64,000 nucleotides of DNA from JAMOQA01 sp964420365 (lineage in GTDB: Bacteria; Acidobacteriota; Polarisedimenticolia; J045), in NCBI GenBank assembly GCA_964420365.1, contig CAYQTA010000011.1, forward strand, positions 51,242 through 115,241, in the 5' to 3' direction. Position 1 is the first letter of the stretch, and every line of letters begins with the position of its first letter. Both the position numbers and the translations under genes were made by a program. Positions 20,084 to 27,980 of this stretch are shown here, piece by piece. The notes beneath the pieces are model-generated. The model worked only from the letters and a program-made list of their open reading frames with translations, was not told where the DNA came from and did not search any database.

Positions 20084-20925
20084 CTGCCCACCGTCTCCTC
20101 GTCGCGCTGTCCGTCGCCGCCGTTCTCACCGCCACCGGCTGCGGAGGGGCCGGGAAGCCGGACCGCCCGGCGCTCCCGGAGGCTCCCTCGGTCTTCGAGC
20201 CCGTGCCCGAGGCACCCGTTCCGGCCGACGACGGAAAGCCGGGCGTCTACGAGCGCCTCCCGGGGATCGATCCGCCGGTCCGCGACTTCCTGGTCGAACC
20301 GGGGGACGGGAGCCAGGTCCCGGGCATCGTCCTCGCCCACTCGTGGTGGGGTCTCGATCCGGGCACGCGCGACCTGGCCCGGGACCTGGCGGCCGGGGGG
20401 TTCCTGGTCGTCGTCCCGGACCTGTACGAGCAGGTCGTGGCAACCTCCCGCACGTCGGCGACCGAGCTGCTGGCCGGCGTCGACGCCGACCGGGCCCGGA
20501 CGCTGCTGGCCGCCGGCCTCGACCGACTCGCCGGGCATCCCCGGTTCGACGGGCGCGCCTTCCTGCTGGGAGTCGAGCAGGGCGGCGATTTCGCCGTTCC
20601 ACTCGCCGCGGCCCGGGCCGCCGAGAGCGCCGAGCCGCCGCTGCGCGGGCTCGTCCTCGACAGCACGAACCTGTCCCGCCACCTCGAGGTGCTTCCCCGG
20701 GTCGGGTGCCCGGTCCTGTGGCTCGTCGGCGCCGGAAGCGCCGCGTTCGACACGAACCTGGAGCGGGAGTGGAAGGAGGCGGCCCGCCGGGGCGGCGTCG
20801 ATCTGACCGTCTCGCTGGTCCCGGCGGCCGGGACGGGGCTGCTCGATCCCCGGTCCCTCGGTTACCGCGAGAAGGCGTACCACGAGGCCATCGAGAGGAT
20901 CCTCGGCTGGATGAAGCGGCGCTGA
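20080..20925 (+). CDS. Dienelactone hydrolase-fold lipoprotein, catalytically degenerate
   Basis: A 281-residue protein starting inside the S9 peptidase stop (ATGA). The signal peptide ends 'TATGC', a probable lipobox (Cys 21). After a Pro-rich linker comes an alpha/beta hydrolase of the DLH family: 'GIVLAHSWWGLDPGTRDLARDLAAGGF' and 'VVVPDLYE' are textbook. However, the nucleophile elbow, normally GxCxGG or GxSxGG, reads 'GVEQGGDF', and the C-terminal 'HGF' is replaced by 'GTGL'. Both nucleophile and base are therefore missing. I infer a pseudo-hydrolase, perhaps ligand-binding or a partner of the coupled peptidase. Confidence 0.75.
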   Translation: MTAHRLLVALSVAAVLTATGCGGAGKPDRPALPEAPSVFEPVPEAPVPADDGKPGVYERLPGIDPPVRDFLVEPGDGSQVPGIVLAHSWWGLDPGTRDLARDLAAGGFLVVVPDLYEQVVATSRTSATELLAGVDADRARTLLAAGLDRLAGHPRFDGRAFLLGVEQGGDFAVPLAAARAAESAEPPLRGLVLDSTNLSRHLEVLPRVGCPVLWLVGAGSAAFDTNLEREWKEAARRGGVDLTVSLVPAAGTGLLDPRSLGYREKAYHEAIERILGWMKRR

Positions 20926-20937
20926 GGCGTCGGGCGC

Positions 20938-21393
20938 TCAGTGGCTGGGCGCCGGCTCGCCCTCGCGAAGGAACTCCCCCAGTTCCGGGACGCGCCGGAC
21001 GACGTGGTCCGCGAGCGGCGTGCCGCACCGGCGGGCGACGTGCCGGATGAAGGTACGGAGGAACGCCTCGACGGCGTCGTCCGGCAGCCCGGCATCGATC
21101 ATCCAGCGAACCAGGGCCTCGCGGCCCCGGACCTGGTGGGCGGCATCCCGGTTCCGGGGACGGGTGGCGAGGGCCCAGCACTCCGGCACCCAGGAGAAGA
21201 GGGAGACCTCGATCGCCGGAGGGAACCGGTGCCGGATCGCCTCCGCCAGGGCCACCAGCCCGGCCGTGACCCCCTCCGGGGTGAGCCCGGTGGCTGCCGC
21301 CAGTGCCTCGCGCAGCTCGGCGGCCCGGCGCGACTCCCGGCGCGCCTCGGTAGCGGGTTCCTGCCTCGACTGGGTGCTGCGATCGGGTTCCAT
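20938..21393 (-). CDS. Helical hypothetical protein, possible DUF2267-like
   Basis: A 151-residue, all-helical, soluble protein with a charged N-terminus ('EARRESRRAAELREALAAATG'). The segment 'GLTPEGVTAGLVALAEAIRHRFPPAI' resembles the helical repeat of DUF2267/DUF2780-type proteins, but the match is loose. Its C-terminal half ('DAGLPDDAVEAFLRTFIRHVARRCG') lines up with the C-terminal half of the next gene ('GVGLGDEEIFTALAVIDDHVRRRYG'), so the two look like diverged paralogues in tandem. Function unknown. It ends 13 bp from the convergent lipoprotein gene. Confidence 0.6.
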   Translation of the reverse strand: MEPDRSTQSRQEPATEARRESRRAAELREALAAATGLTPEGVTAGLVALAEAIRHRFPPAIEVSLFSWVPECWALATRPRNRDAAHQVRGREALVRWMIDAGLPDDAVEAFLRTFIRHVARRCGTPLADHVVRRVPELGEFLREGEPAPSH

Positions 21394-21432
21394 CGTCTCT
21401 CTCCCTCCCGCCCGCGGCCCGGCGGCCGGGGA

Positions 21433-21849
21433 TCAGCTGGCTCGCGCCCGTCCCCGGCCGGGCACCGGGGCCGCGGTCACCGCCGGCAGGTCCAGGTCGT
21501 ACCGACCGGCCAGGCGATGGAGCCACTCGTCCGCCCGGTACCAGGCGCGGTTCCCGTAGCGCCGGCGGACGTGGTCGTCGATGACGGCGAGGGCGGTGAA
21601 GATCTCCTCGTCACCCAGGCCGACTCCGCGGAGACGGTCCCAGGTCTCTCGAACCACCGGGTGGCCGGGCGCGAGTGCGTGCCACGCCGTCAGCGGAAAC
21701 GCCCACAGTCCCTCGGCGGTGCCGTCGTCCAGCCGGGCCGCGACGACGGCGAGGAAGCGGGAGAGCAGCTCCCGCATGATCGGGGCCGGCCGTCCGACGA
21801 GGCGCGTCAGCTCCTCGACGAGATCCTCCTGGAAGGGCTCGCGAACCAT
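21433..21849 (-). CDS. Helical hypothetical protein, paralogue of its neighbour
   Basis: A 138-residue helical protein. The ATG at 21849 is chosen because GAGGAGGAGC lies at good spacing; a longer frame from 21906 has no such site. It contains 'LWAFPLTAWHALAPGHPVVRET' and 'DDHVRRRYGNRAWYRADEWLHRL'. The HVxRRxG motif is shared with the downstream gene (20938-21393), 39 bp away on the same strand. No catalytic residues or membrane spans are evident. The region just upstream (21907-21950) is unusually AT-rich for this genome and includes TTGACC on the minus strand, a plausible -35. Confidence 0.6.
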   Translation of the reverse strand: MVREPFQEDLVEELTRLVGRPAPIMRELLSRFLAVVAARLDDGTAEGLWAFPLTAWHALAPGHPVVRETWDRLRGVGLGDEEIFTALAVIDDHVRRRYGNRAWYRADEWLHRLAGRYDLDLPAVTAAPVPGRGRARAS

Positions 21850-21999
21850 GCTCTGCTCCTCCTCGAAGTGGTGGCCGGATCCTCCCGGCACCCCCGGGAG
21901 TAGCAAGAGGCGTGCTCAACGGTCAACTGGTTGAAGTAACAAGGGTTGCCCGGAAGACGGGCCGGCCGCGGGTCGCCGGGCCGTCCGGCTCCCGGACAA

Positions 22000-22013
22000 C
22001 CTGTCCGGACAGG
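22000..22013. repeat. 14-bp perfect palindrome downstream of pyrE
   Basis: CCTGTCCGGACAGG is its own reverse complement and is followed by a tandem GGACAGGC. It sits 12 bp past the pyrE stop. It could be a protein-binding operator for the divergent/tandem genes or a terminator stem; there is no loop or U-run to favour the second. Confidence 0.35.
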
Positions 22014-22024
22014 CGGACAGGCGG

Positions 22025-22585
22025 TCAGTCCCCGAGCAGCTCCCGGGCGGTGAACAGGGAGGCCACGGGCAAGCCGGCGGCCTCGAGGTTCTCTCTCCCC
22101 CCTTCCTCGCGATCGACGATCGCGACGAGGCCCAGGACCTCGAGCCCCTCGCCCCGACACGCCTCGAGGGCGCGGAGGGAACTTCCGCCCGTGGTGATGA
22201 CGTCCTCGACGAGCACGACAGGGCTGCCGGCCGCGGGAGCTCCCTCGATGCGCCGTCCCGTGCCGTGGGCCTTCGCTTCCTTTCGCACCAGGAAGGCGGC
22301 CACGGGAGCCGGTCCCTCGAGCCAGGAGACGACGGACGCGGCGGTGGCGATCGGATCGGCGCCCAGGGTCATCCCGCCGACCGCCACCGGGTTCCAGTTC
22401 CTCTCGACGATGGCCCGGAGCACGAGGCGGCCGACCAGGACCGCTCCCTCCGGGTGGAGCGTCGTCCTGCGACAGTCCAGGTAGTAGTTCGAGGTCCGGC
22501 CGGAAGCGAGGACGAACGTTCCGCGCCGAAGCGACAGTTCCCGAAGGAGTTCCGCCAGCCGCTGCCTCCACTCCGCAGGATTCAT
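22025..22585 (-). CDS. pyrE: Orotate phosphoribosyltransferase
   Basis: A 186-residue cytosolic enzyme of pyrimidine synthesis that transfers the ribose phosphate of PRPP to orotate, giving OMP. The PRPP-binding motif is 'VVLVEDVITTGGSSLRALE'. The N-terminal 'GTFVLASGRTSNYYLDCR' binds orotate, and 'VRKEAKAHGTGRRIEG' is the flexible catalytic loop with its Lys and His. Length is normal for short bacterial PyrE. It stands alone; no other pyr gene is in the window. The start is the ATG at 22585. Confidence 0.95.
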   Translation of the reverse strand: MNPAEWRQRLAELLRELSLRRGTFVLASGRTSNYYLDCRRTTLHPEGAVLVGRLVLRAIVERNWNPVAVGGMTLGADPIATAASVVSWLEGPAPVAAFLVRKEAKAHGTGRRIEGAPAAGSPVVLVEDVITTGGSSLRALEACRGEGLEVLGLVAIVDREEGGRENLEAAGLPVASLFTARELLGD

Positions 22586-22661
22586 CGTGCCTCCCGTTGC
22601 ATCCCGTGCCGATCCGGTATATTTGTCGCGCCACGTTGCCCGTCCCCGCGGGGGGGCGGGC

Positions 22662-22667
22662 TATCCT
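22662..22667 (+). promoter_or_regulatory. -10-like element for the CRP-domain gene at 22743
   Basis: TATCCT in the context GGCTATCCTAG lies 75 bp upstream of the ATG. TTGCCC at 22636-22641 could be a -35, but the 20-bp spacing is long. The downstream RBS is AGGAGG. Confidence 0.35.
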
Positions 22668-22742
22668 AGCAACGGGAAGCCCCGCCGGACAGGCCGCCCG
22701 GCCCGGGTCCGGCCGCTGTGCCACTCAAGGAGGTTCGGTTCC

Positions 22743-23294
22743 ATGCCCCTCGGTCTCCGCTCGTTCCTCGCAGCCGTCCTGTGCCTCGCCCTCGCGGCCG
22801 GCACCCTTCCCCCGGTGCTCGCCGCCCCGGCACCGGCGCGGGACGCCCACCTGGCCGGCGCGGTCTTCGGCGCCGACCTCCGCACTCCCGCGCCGGGTCT
22901 CGAGGTCCGGGCCCTCCCGGCGGGCGAGAAGACCCCGGTGGCGCAGGCGGTGACCGACCGCCGGGGCCGGTTCGACCTCGGCGACCTCCCGGCGGGCGAG
23001 TACCTGCTCGTGCTGGTGCGGCCGAAGGAAGAGACTCCCGTGGCCGCCGCCCGGGTGACGGCCCGGTCCGGCGATGCGACGCCGGTGGTCCTGGCCCTGC
23101 CGGGCGCGGACGCCCCGGGCGAAGCCCCGGCGGCATCGTCGGGCATGGCCGCCTGGATCGCCACGCCGATCGGCGCGACCGTCACCCTGGTCGCGGCCGC
23201 CGTCGTGATCGCGGTCGCCGCGGACAGCCTGTCGGACAACACGGAGACCCGGGAAGACGAACCGCCGGCCAGCGACTCCCTGCCGGCCCGTTGA
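22743..23294 (+). CDS. Exported CRP-domain protein with C-terminal helix and acidic tail (protein A)
   Basis: A 183-residue protein behind a consensus AGGAGG. The signal peptide is about 1-27. One carboxypeptidase-regulatory-like (CarboxypepD_reg) Ig-type beta domain follows, with landmarks 'LAGAVFGADLRTPAPGLEV' and 'DRRGRFDLGDLPAGEYLL'. A low-complexity linker leads to a C-terminal hydrophobic helix ('ATVTLVAAAVVIAVAA'), then a tail dominated by Asp, Glu, Asn, Ser and Pro rather than basic residues. The same architecture recurs in the genes at 30643 and 31458. CRP domains bind other proteins or glycans and have no activity alone. Its place at the head of a polysaccharide-export locus suggests an envelope scaffold or accessory role. 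Confidence 0.75.
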   Translation: MPLGLRSFLAAVLCLALAAGTLPPVLAAPAPARDAHLAGAVFGADLRTPAPGLEVRALPAGEKTPVAQAVTDRRGRFDLGDLPAGEYLLVLVRPKEETPVAAARVTARSGDATPVVLALPGADAPGEAPAASSGMAAWIATPIGATVTLVAAAVVIAVAADSLSDNTETREDEPPASDSLPAR

Positions 23295-23317
23295 GCCCGG
23301 GGTCCCGGCCCGCCGGC

Positions 23318-23349
23318 CCCCCGTCCGCCCTCCCGGGCGGACGGGGGTT
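23318..23349 (+). terminator. Strong hairpin terminator after protein A gene
   Basis: A perfect 13-bp stem (23318-23330 with 23335-23347), loop TCCC, followed by TTCTCGT. It separates the first CRP gene from the export operon that starts at 23439. Confidence 0.65.
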
Positions 23350-23438
23350 CTCGTGTTCGCCGCCTCCTCGTCGCGGGAATCTCCCGGGCCAGCTAGACTT
23401 TGCGGGGTCCCGGGCGCGCGGCCGGGCCGGGAGGTGAC

Positions 23439-24731
23439 ATGGTTCGAGGACGGCGAACTCCCTTCATCGTGCTCCTGATCCTGCTGGCCACGGGCCCGCT
23501 CCTCGTTCCCCCCGCGTTCGGCCAGACCCCGACGCGGGACCGGCCGTTCCCCGAGATGGAAGAGGGCCGCCGGTGGGGGCCGTTCCTCGTACAGCCCCTG
23601 TTCGTCATCGATCACATCGGCTACGACGACAACATCTACCTCGTTCCGGAGCAGTTCCGGGAGCCGGAGAGCGACTTCGTCATCCGCCTCGGCCCGGACG
23701 TGACCGCCCAGACCCGCTTCGGTCACCGGGTGGCCCTGACGATCCACGACAAGCTCTCCGGTGAGGTCTTCGTCCGCCACTCGAACCTCAACCATGCCGA
23801 CAACGACCTCAAGACCCAGCTCGACGTCTTCCTCAACCGGTTCCTGCTGACGACGAAGGTCCGCTGGTGGACCTATCGGCAGCGCCCGAACTCCGAGATC
23901 GACGAGCGCACCCGGCGGGACAGCCGGGACCTGCGGCAGGGGCTGCGCCTGTTCGCCAGCGAGAAGGTAGACCTGTACGGAGAAGTCCGGGCGAACCGGA
24001 TCCGGTACAGCGACCCGGACTACCTGTACCGGGTCGACCCCGACGGAGACGGCACCTGGCAGGCGGTCACGATCGGGCAGGCGCTGGACCGGGACCAGTC
24101 GGAGACCTCCGTCGAGATCGGCTGGCGTCCCCGCGGAACCACCCGGCTCTTCTTCCGGTACCGTTCCCGGGAGGACGACTTCGTCTACGACGACCTGGGC
24201 CGGGACAGCCGGGAGCGGCGGCGGGAGATCGGCCTCGAGCTGCGGCCGAAGTCGTTCCTGTCGGGCAGGATCTCGTTCGGGAAGGCCCGGCTGCGGGCGG
24301 TGCACCAGACGTTCCCCTACCGCGAGTTCGACGGGAGCGTCAGCCGGGCCCAGGTCTCGTGGAAACCGACCGGGACGACGAAGTTCACCGGGAAGGTGGA
24401 GCGGGACGTCCGGTTCTCCACCTACCAGAACAACCTCTACTACGAGTACCGGCTGCGCAGCCTGCGCATGGACAGCTACCTCGGCTCCGTCTGGGGCGTC
24501 CAGGCCGGCTGGAGCATGCGCAAGCTGGACTGGCCGGAGAAGGGAACGATCACCCTGGTCGGCAAGCGGCGCCACGACGAGATCAAGGAGACCTTCTTCG
24601 GCGTGCTGCTGCGGCTGCCGGGGGGGGTCGACCTGGGGATCCGCTACGGGGTCCGGGACCGCACCTCGAACGAGGTTTGGGCCAGCGATCGACAGACCTA
24701 CATTATGACCACGGGTCGGTACACGTTCTGA
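23439..24731 (+). CDS. Outer-membrane beta-barrel protein of exopolysaccharide locus
   Basis: A 430-residue protein with signal peptide about 1-28 (ends 'PPAFGQ'). The mature protein is built of long amphipathic strands rich in Arg, Tyr and Phe ('RVALTIHDKLSGEVFVRHSN', 'TRLFFRYRSREDDFVYDD') and ends in '...YIMTTGRYTF', a terminal Phe preceded by alternating aromatics as expected for BAM substrates. Similar barrels sit beside Wza/Wzc genes in many EPS clusters and are proposed to form or gate the outer-membrane exit. GGGAGGTGAC before the ATG is the ribosome binding site, and TAGACT at 23394-23399 is a likely -10. It is followed 20 bp later by the Wza-like gene. Confidence 0.8.
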   Translation: MVRGRRTPFIVLLILLATGPLLVPPAFGQTPTRDRPFPEMEEGRRWGPFLVQPLFVIDHIGYDDNIYLVPEQFREPESDFVIRLGPDVTAQTRFGHRVALTIHDKLSGEVFVRHSNLNHADNDLKTQLDVFLNRFLLTTKVRWWTYRQRPNSEIDERTRRDSRDLRQGLRLFASEKVDLYGEVRANRIRYSDPDYLYRVDPDGDGTWQAVTIGQALDRDQSETSVEIGWRPRGTTRLFFRYRSREDDFVYDDLGRDSRERRREIGLELRPKSFLSGRISFGKARLRAVHQTFPYREFDGSVSRAQVSWKPTGTTKFTGKVERDVRFSTYQNNLYYEYRLRSLRMDSYLGSVWGVQAGWSMRKLDWPEKGTITLVGKRRHDEIKETFFGVLLRLPGGVDLGIRYGVRDRTSNEVWASDRQTYIMTTGRYTF

Positions 24732-24751
24732 CCCGTGGACGAGGAGTTGCC

Positions 24752-25663
24752 ATGCGCGCCACCAGTATTCTCTTGGCTTTCGCCCTCCTGGCCGTCACGC
24801 CCCTCGTCCAGGCCGGGGATCCGTCCGGCACCACCCCGCCCACCGGGGAGACCGCCTCCCCGACCCGGGTCTTCGCGGTTCCCCGCGACGCGAACGTGGC
24901 CGACTACGTGATCGGGGCCCACGACCTCCTGGAGATCTCGGTCTTCGAGCTGGACCAGTTGAACCGCACGGTCCGGGTCAACACCGAGGGCTCGATCACC
25001 CTCCCCCTCCTGGGGAAGATCCAGGTCGGGGGTCTCACCCCCGAGCAGGCCGAGGCCCAGATCGCCCGGATGCTCCAGGATCGCCACCTGGTCAAGAACC
25101 CCCAGGTGACGGTCTTCATCAAGGAGTTCGTCTCCCGCCGGGTCAGCGTCCAGGGCGCGGTGAACCGGGGCGGCCTGTACCCGATGCTCGGCCAGAAGAC
25201 CCTCCTCGACATGATCGGCGAGGCGGGGGGCCTCTCCGACCGGGCAGGGAAGAAGATCTACATCCTGCGCCCCTACGCACCACCCGGGGAGGAGCGCATC
25301 GAGATCGACGCGGAGAAGCTGGTCTACGAGGCGGACCCGATGCTCAACGTCCCTCTCCAGCCGGGGGACATCATCATGGTCCCCTACCAGCGGAAGATCC
25401 GGATCTACGTCAACGGGGCGGTCCAGCAACCCGGGGTCAAGGAGTTCTTCGCGGACGAGGAGGTCACCCTGCTCCAGGCGGTGACCGCCGCGGGCGGCAC
25501 GACCGACCGGGCCAACGAGAGCCGGGTCCAGGTGATTCGCCGACTGCCGGATGGCACGAAGCGGATGTTCAAGGTAAACCTCAAGAGGATCAAGCGCGGC
25601 AGGGCCGAGGACCTGCTCCTCGAGCCGAACGATGTCGTCTACGTCCCGGAGTCGTTCTTCTGA
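24752..25663 (+). CDS. Wza-family polysaccharide export (OPX) protein
   Basis: A 303-residue periplasmic/outer-membrane protein. The signal peptide is about 1-21 with no lipobox Cys, so unlike Wza it is probably not a lipoprotein. The polysaccharide-export domain starts at 'YVIGAHDLLEISVFELDQLN' and includes 'GSITLPLLGKIQVGGLTPEQ'. Two SLBB-type beta-grasp repeats follow ('VSVQGAVNRGGLYPM' and 'IYVNGAVQQPGVKEFF'), and it ends 'LLLEPNDVVYVPESFF'. It lacks an obvious C-terminal amphipathic helix of the Wza pore. That fits with the neighbouring barrel gene supplying the outer-membrane channel. It is upstream of and probably partnered with the Wzc-like kinase. Confidence 0.93.
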   Translation: MRATSILLAFALLAVTPLVQAGDPSGTTPPTGETASPTRVFAVPRDANVADYVIGAHDLLEISVFELDQLNRTVRVNTEGSITLPLLGKIQVGGLTPEQAEAQIARMLQDRHLVKNPQVTVFIKEFVSRRVSVQGAVNRGGLYPMLGQKTLLDMIGEAGGLSDRAGKKIYILRPYAPPGEERIEIDAEKLVYEADPMLNVPLQPGDIIMVPYQRKIRIYVNGAVQQPGVKEFFADEEVTLLQAVTAAGGTTDRANESRVQVIRRLPDGTKRMFKVNLKRIKRGRAEDLLLEPNDVVYVPESFF

Positions 25664-25700
25664 TCCGCACTGGTTCGGAACAGCTCCGGCGGAGAGCAGC

Positions 25701-27980
25701 ATGGCCGAGAACGAGACCCACCAGGAATTCAATCTCCGCGACTACTGGCAGATCCTCGTCCGCCGCCGGTGGCTGATCTACACGTGCGTGCTGGTCGTCA
25801 CGGTCGCCGCCGCCGTCTCGAGCTTCCTCGCGACGCCGGTCTACCGGTCGACCTGCACGATCGCGATCGAGCGCACGGGAGTCCGGATCCTGCGGCAGAA
25901 CCTGACCTCGGCGGAGCCGAGCTGGCTGGACTACCAGAACTTCTACAACACCCAGTACCAGATCATCCAGTCGGACGCCGTCCTGCGGCGGGCGATCGAC
26001 AGGATGGACCTGATGCACCGGGATGACCTCCCCGGCATGGAGGAAGAAGAGGAGGGTCTCGCCGCGCAGGTGGGAAAGAAGCTCGGGAGCCTGAAGCGGT
26101 CCCTGGTGCGGTTCGTCTCCCGGACCCAGGTCCCCGAGGGCGAGGAAGACCCGTACTACCCGTACCTGAAGCTCCTGCGGAGCGGGCTCTCCGTCGAGCC
26201 GGTGCGGGATTCCCACCTGGTGCAGATCTCCTTCGTCTCCCCGGACCGCGAGTTCGCGGCGGAAGCGGCCAACGCCGTCGCCCGTGCCTACATCGACTTC
26301 ACCCTCTCCTACAAGCTGGAGATCGCCGAGCAGTCGAAGGACTTCTTCATCGAGCGGATCCACTCCCTCCAGGAGGAAATCGCGAACCTGGAGGAAGACC
26401 TGCGGGAATACGCGCGGACCCACCACATCGTCACGGGAGACTCCACGGACGTCGCCCTGCAGAACCTGGCCGACCTGCGCAGCCGCTACACCGAGGCGGA
26501 GGCCAACCTGGCCAAGGCAAAGGCCCGCTACGAGTCGCTGCTGAAGACTCCCGCCGAGTCGCTGGACGAGGTCCGGCACAACCCGCTGATCCAGGGACTG
26601 GCCCGGGAGGTGTCCGACGCGGAGAGCCGGTACCGGGAGCTCCTGGCGACGTACGGTCCCGCGTTCCCCGAGGTGAAGAAGCAGGAGGAGAAGCTTCGCG
26701 CGGCGAAGGACCGCCTCAAGGAGGAGACGCGGAACATCGCCCGCAAGGTGATCGAGGGTGCGAAGGCCGATTACCTCCAGGCAAAGAAGGAAGTCACCGA
26801 GCTCGGGCGCCTGTACGACAAGGCGAAGCAGCAGGTCGACCGGTTCCAGTCCGACTACGTCCAGTACCAGCAGCTGAAGCTGATGGTCGATCGCAAGCGG
26901 GCCACCCTGAACGACCTGCTCGACCGGGAGAACCAGATGGTCCTCTCGGCCAGTCTCGTGAACGCCGGGGACTCCGCGAACAACGTCCGGATCATCGACG
27001 AGGCGAAGCCGGCACGGCAGATCTACAAGCCGAAGAAGAAGCTGAACATCCTGCTCGGCTTCCTCTTCGGGCTCTTCCTCGGGGTCGGCGCCGCCGTCCT
27101 GATGGAATACATCGACAACACGCTGAAGACCCCGGACGACGTCCGGCAGGTGCTCGGTTTCTCGGTGCTCGGCATGGTGCCATCCCTCTCGTCCACGACC
27201 AGGACGAAGGGCCGTACCCGGCGGGAGGATCTCGCTGCCGAGCCGGCCCTGATCTCCGCGGAGGCGCCTCTCTCTCCCATCGCGGAAGCGTACCGGGAGC
27301 TGCGCACCGCCGTGCTCCTGGCCACGCCCGGCCATCCGCCGCGGGACCTCTGCGTGACGTCCTGCCAGCCGGGCGAGGGGAAGACGACCACGACGATCAA
27401 CCTGGCCACGACCCTGGCCCAGCTGGGACGCCGGGTTCTCGTCGTCGACGCCGACCTGCGCAAGCCCCGCTGCCACCAGGTGCTCAAGGTGGCTTCCTCG
27501 CAGGGGATGAGCACCTGGCTGACGGGCATGAGCGGGCTCGACGACCTGATCCTGCCGACCAGGATCGAGAACCTCTCGGTGATCCCGGCCGGCCCGATCC
27601 CTCCGAACCCGGCCGAGCTGCTCGATTCCTCGCGGTTCTCCGAGCTGGTGGAACACCTGCGGAACGACGATCGCTTCGACCACGTGCTGTTCGACACGCC
27701 ACCCGTCCTCTCCGTGGTCGATCCGCTCCTCGTCGGCCGCCACGTCGAGGGCACCGTCCTCGTGATCAAGTCGGGCTTCACGACGCGCGAGGCCGGGAAG
27801 CTCGGCAAGGAGAAGCTCGAGACCGGCCGGGTCAACGTGCTCGGCGTCGTCCTCAACGCGGTCGAGATCGAGCACGTCCCCTACCAGTACCGCTACTACC
27901 GCTACGGCTACGGCCAGAAGGGGGACGCCGGGCAGCAGAAGGGGAAGCGTGTCGCCGCCGCGGGCTCCCACGACGCCTGA
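25701..27980 (+). CDS. Wzc-like chain-length regulator / BY tyrosine kinase
   Basis: A 759-residue inner-membrane co-polymerase. A Wzz domain lies between two membrane spans (about 22-45 and 447-470), with a long coiled-coil periplasmic part (about 205-430, e.g. 'QEEIANLEEDLREYARTHHI'). The C-terminal cytoplasmic BY-kinase has Walker A 'CQPGEGKTTTTINLAT', Walker A' 'VLVVDADLRKPR' and Walker B 'HVLFDTPPVLSV'. A tyrosine cluster at the C-terminus ('YQYRYYRYGYG') would be autophosphorylated. Cycles of phosphorylation control polymer length and export through the Wza-like protein. The stop overlaps the next gene's GTG by 32 bp. Confidence 0.95.
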   Translation: MAENETHQEFNLRDYWQILVRRRWLIYTCVLVVTVAAAVSSFLATPVYRSTCTIAIERTGVRILRQNLTSAEPSWLDYQNFYNTQYQIIQSDAVLRRAIDRMDLMHRDDLPGMEEEEEGLAAQVGKKLGSLKRSLVRFVSRTQVPEGEEDPYYPYLKLLRSGLSVEPVRDSHLVQISFVSPDREFAAEAANAVARAYIDFTLSYKLEIAEQSKDFFIERIHSLQEEIANLEEDLREYARTHHIVTGDSTDVALQNLADLRSRYTEAEANLAKAKARYESLLKTPAESLDEVRHNPLIQGLAREVSDAESRYRELLATYGPAFPEVKKQEEKLRAAKDRLKEETRNIARKVIEGAKADYLQAKKEVTELGRLYDKAKQQVDRFQSDYVQYQQLKLMVDRKRATLNDLLDRENQMVLSASLVNAGDSANNVRIIDEAKPARQIYKPKKKLNILLGFLFGLFLGVGAAVLMEYIDNTLKTPDDVRQVLGFSVLGMVPSLSSTTRTKGRTRREDLAAEPALISAEAPLSPIAEAYRELRTAVLLATPGHPPRDLCVTSCQPGEGKTTTTINLATTLAQLGRRVLVVDADLRKPRCHQVLKVASSQGMSTWLTGMSGLDDLILPTRIENLSVIPAGPIPPNPAELLDSSRFSELVEHLRNDDRFDHVLFDTPPVLSVVDPLLVGRHVEGTVLVIKSGFTTREAGKLGKEKLETGRVNVLGVVLNAVEIEHVPYQYRYYRYGYGQKGDAGQQKGKRVAAAGSHDA

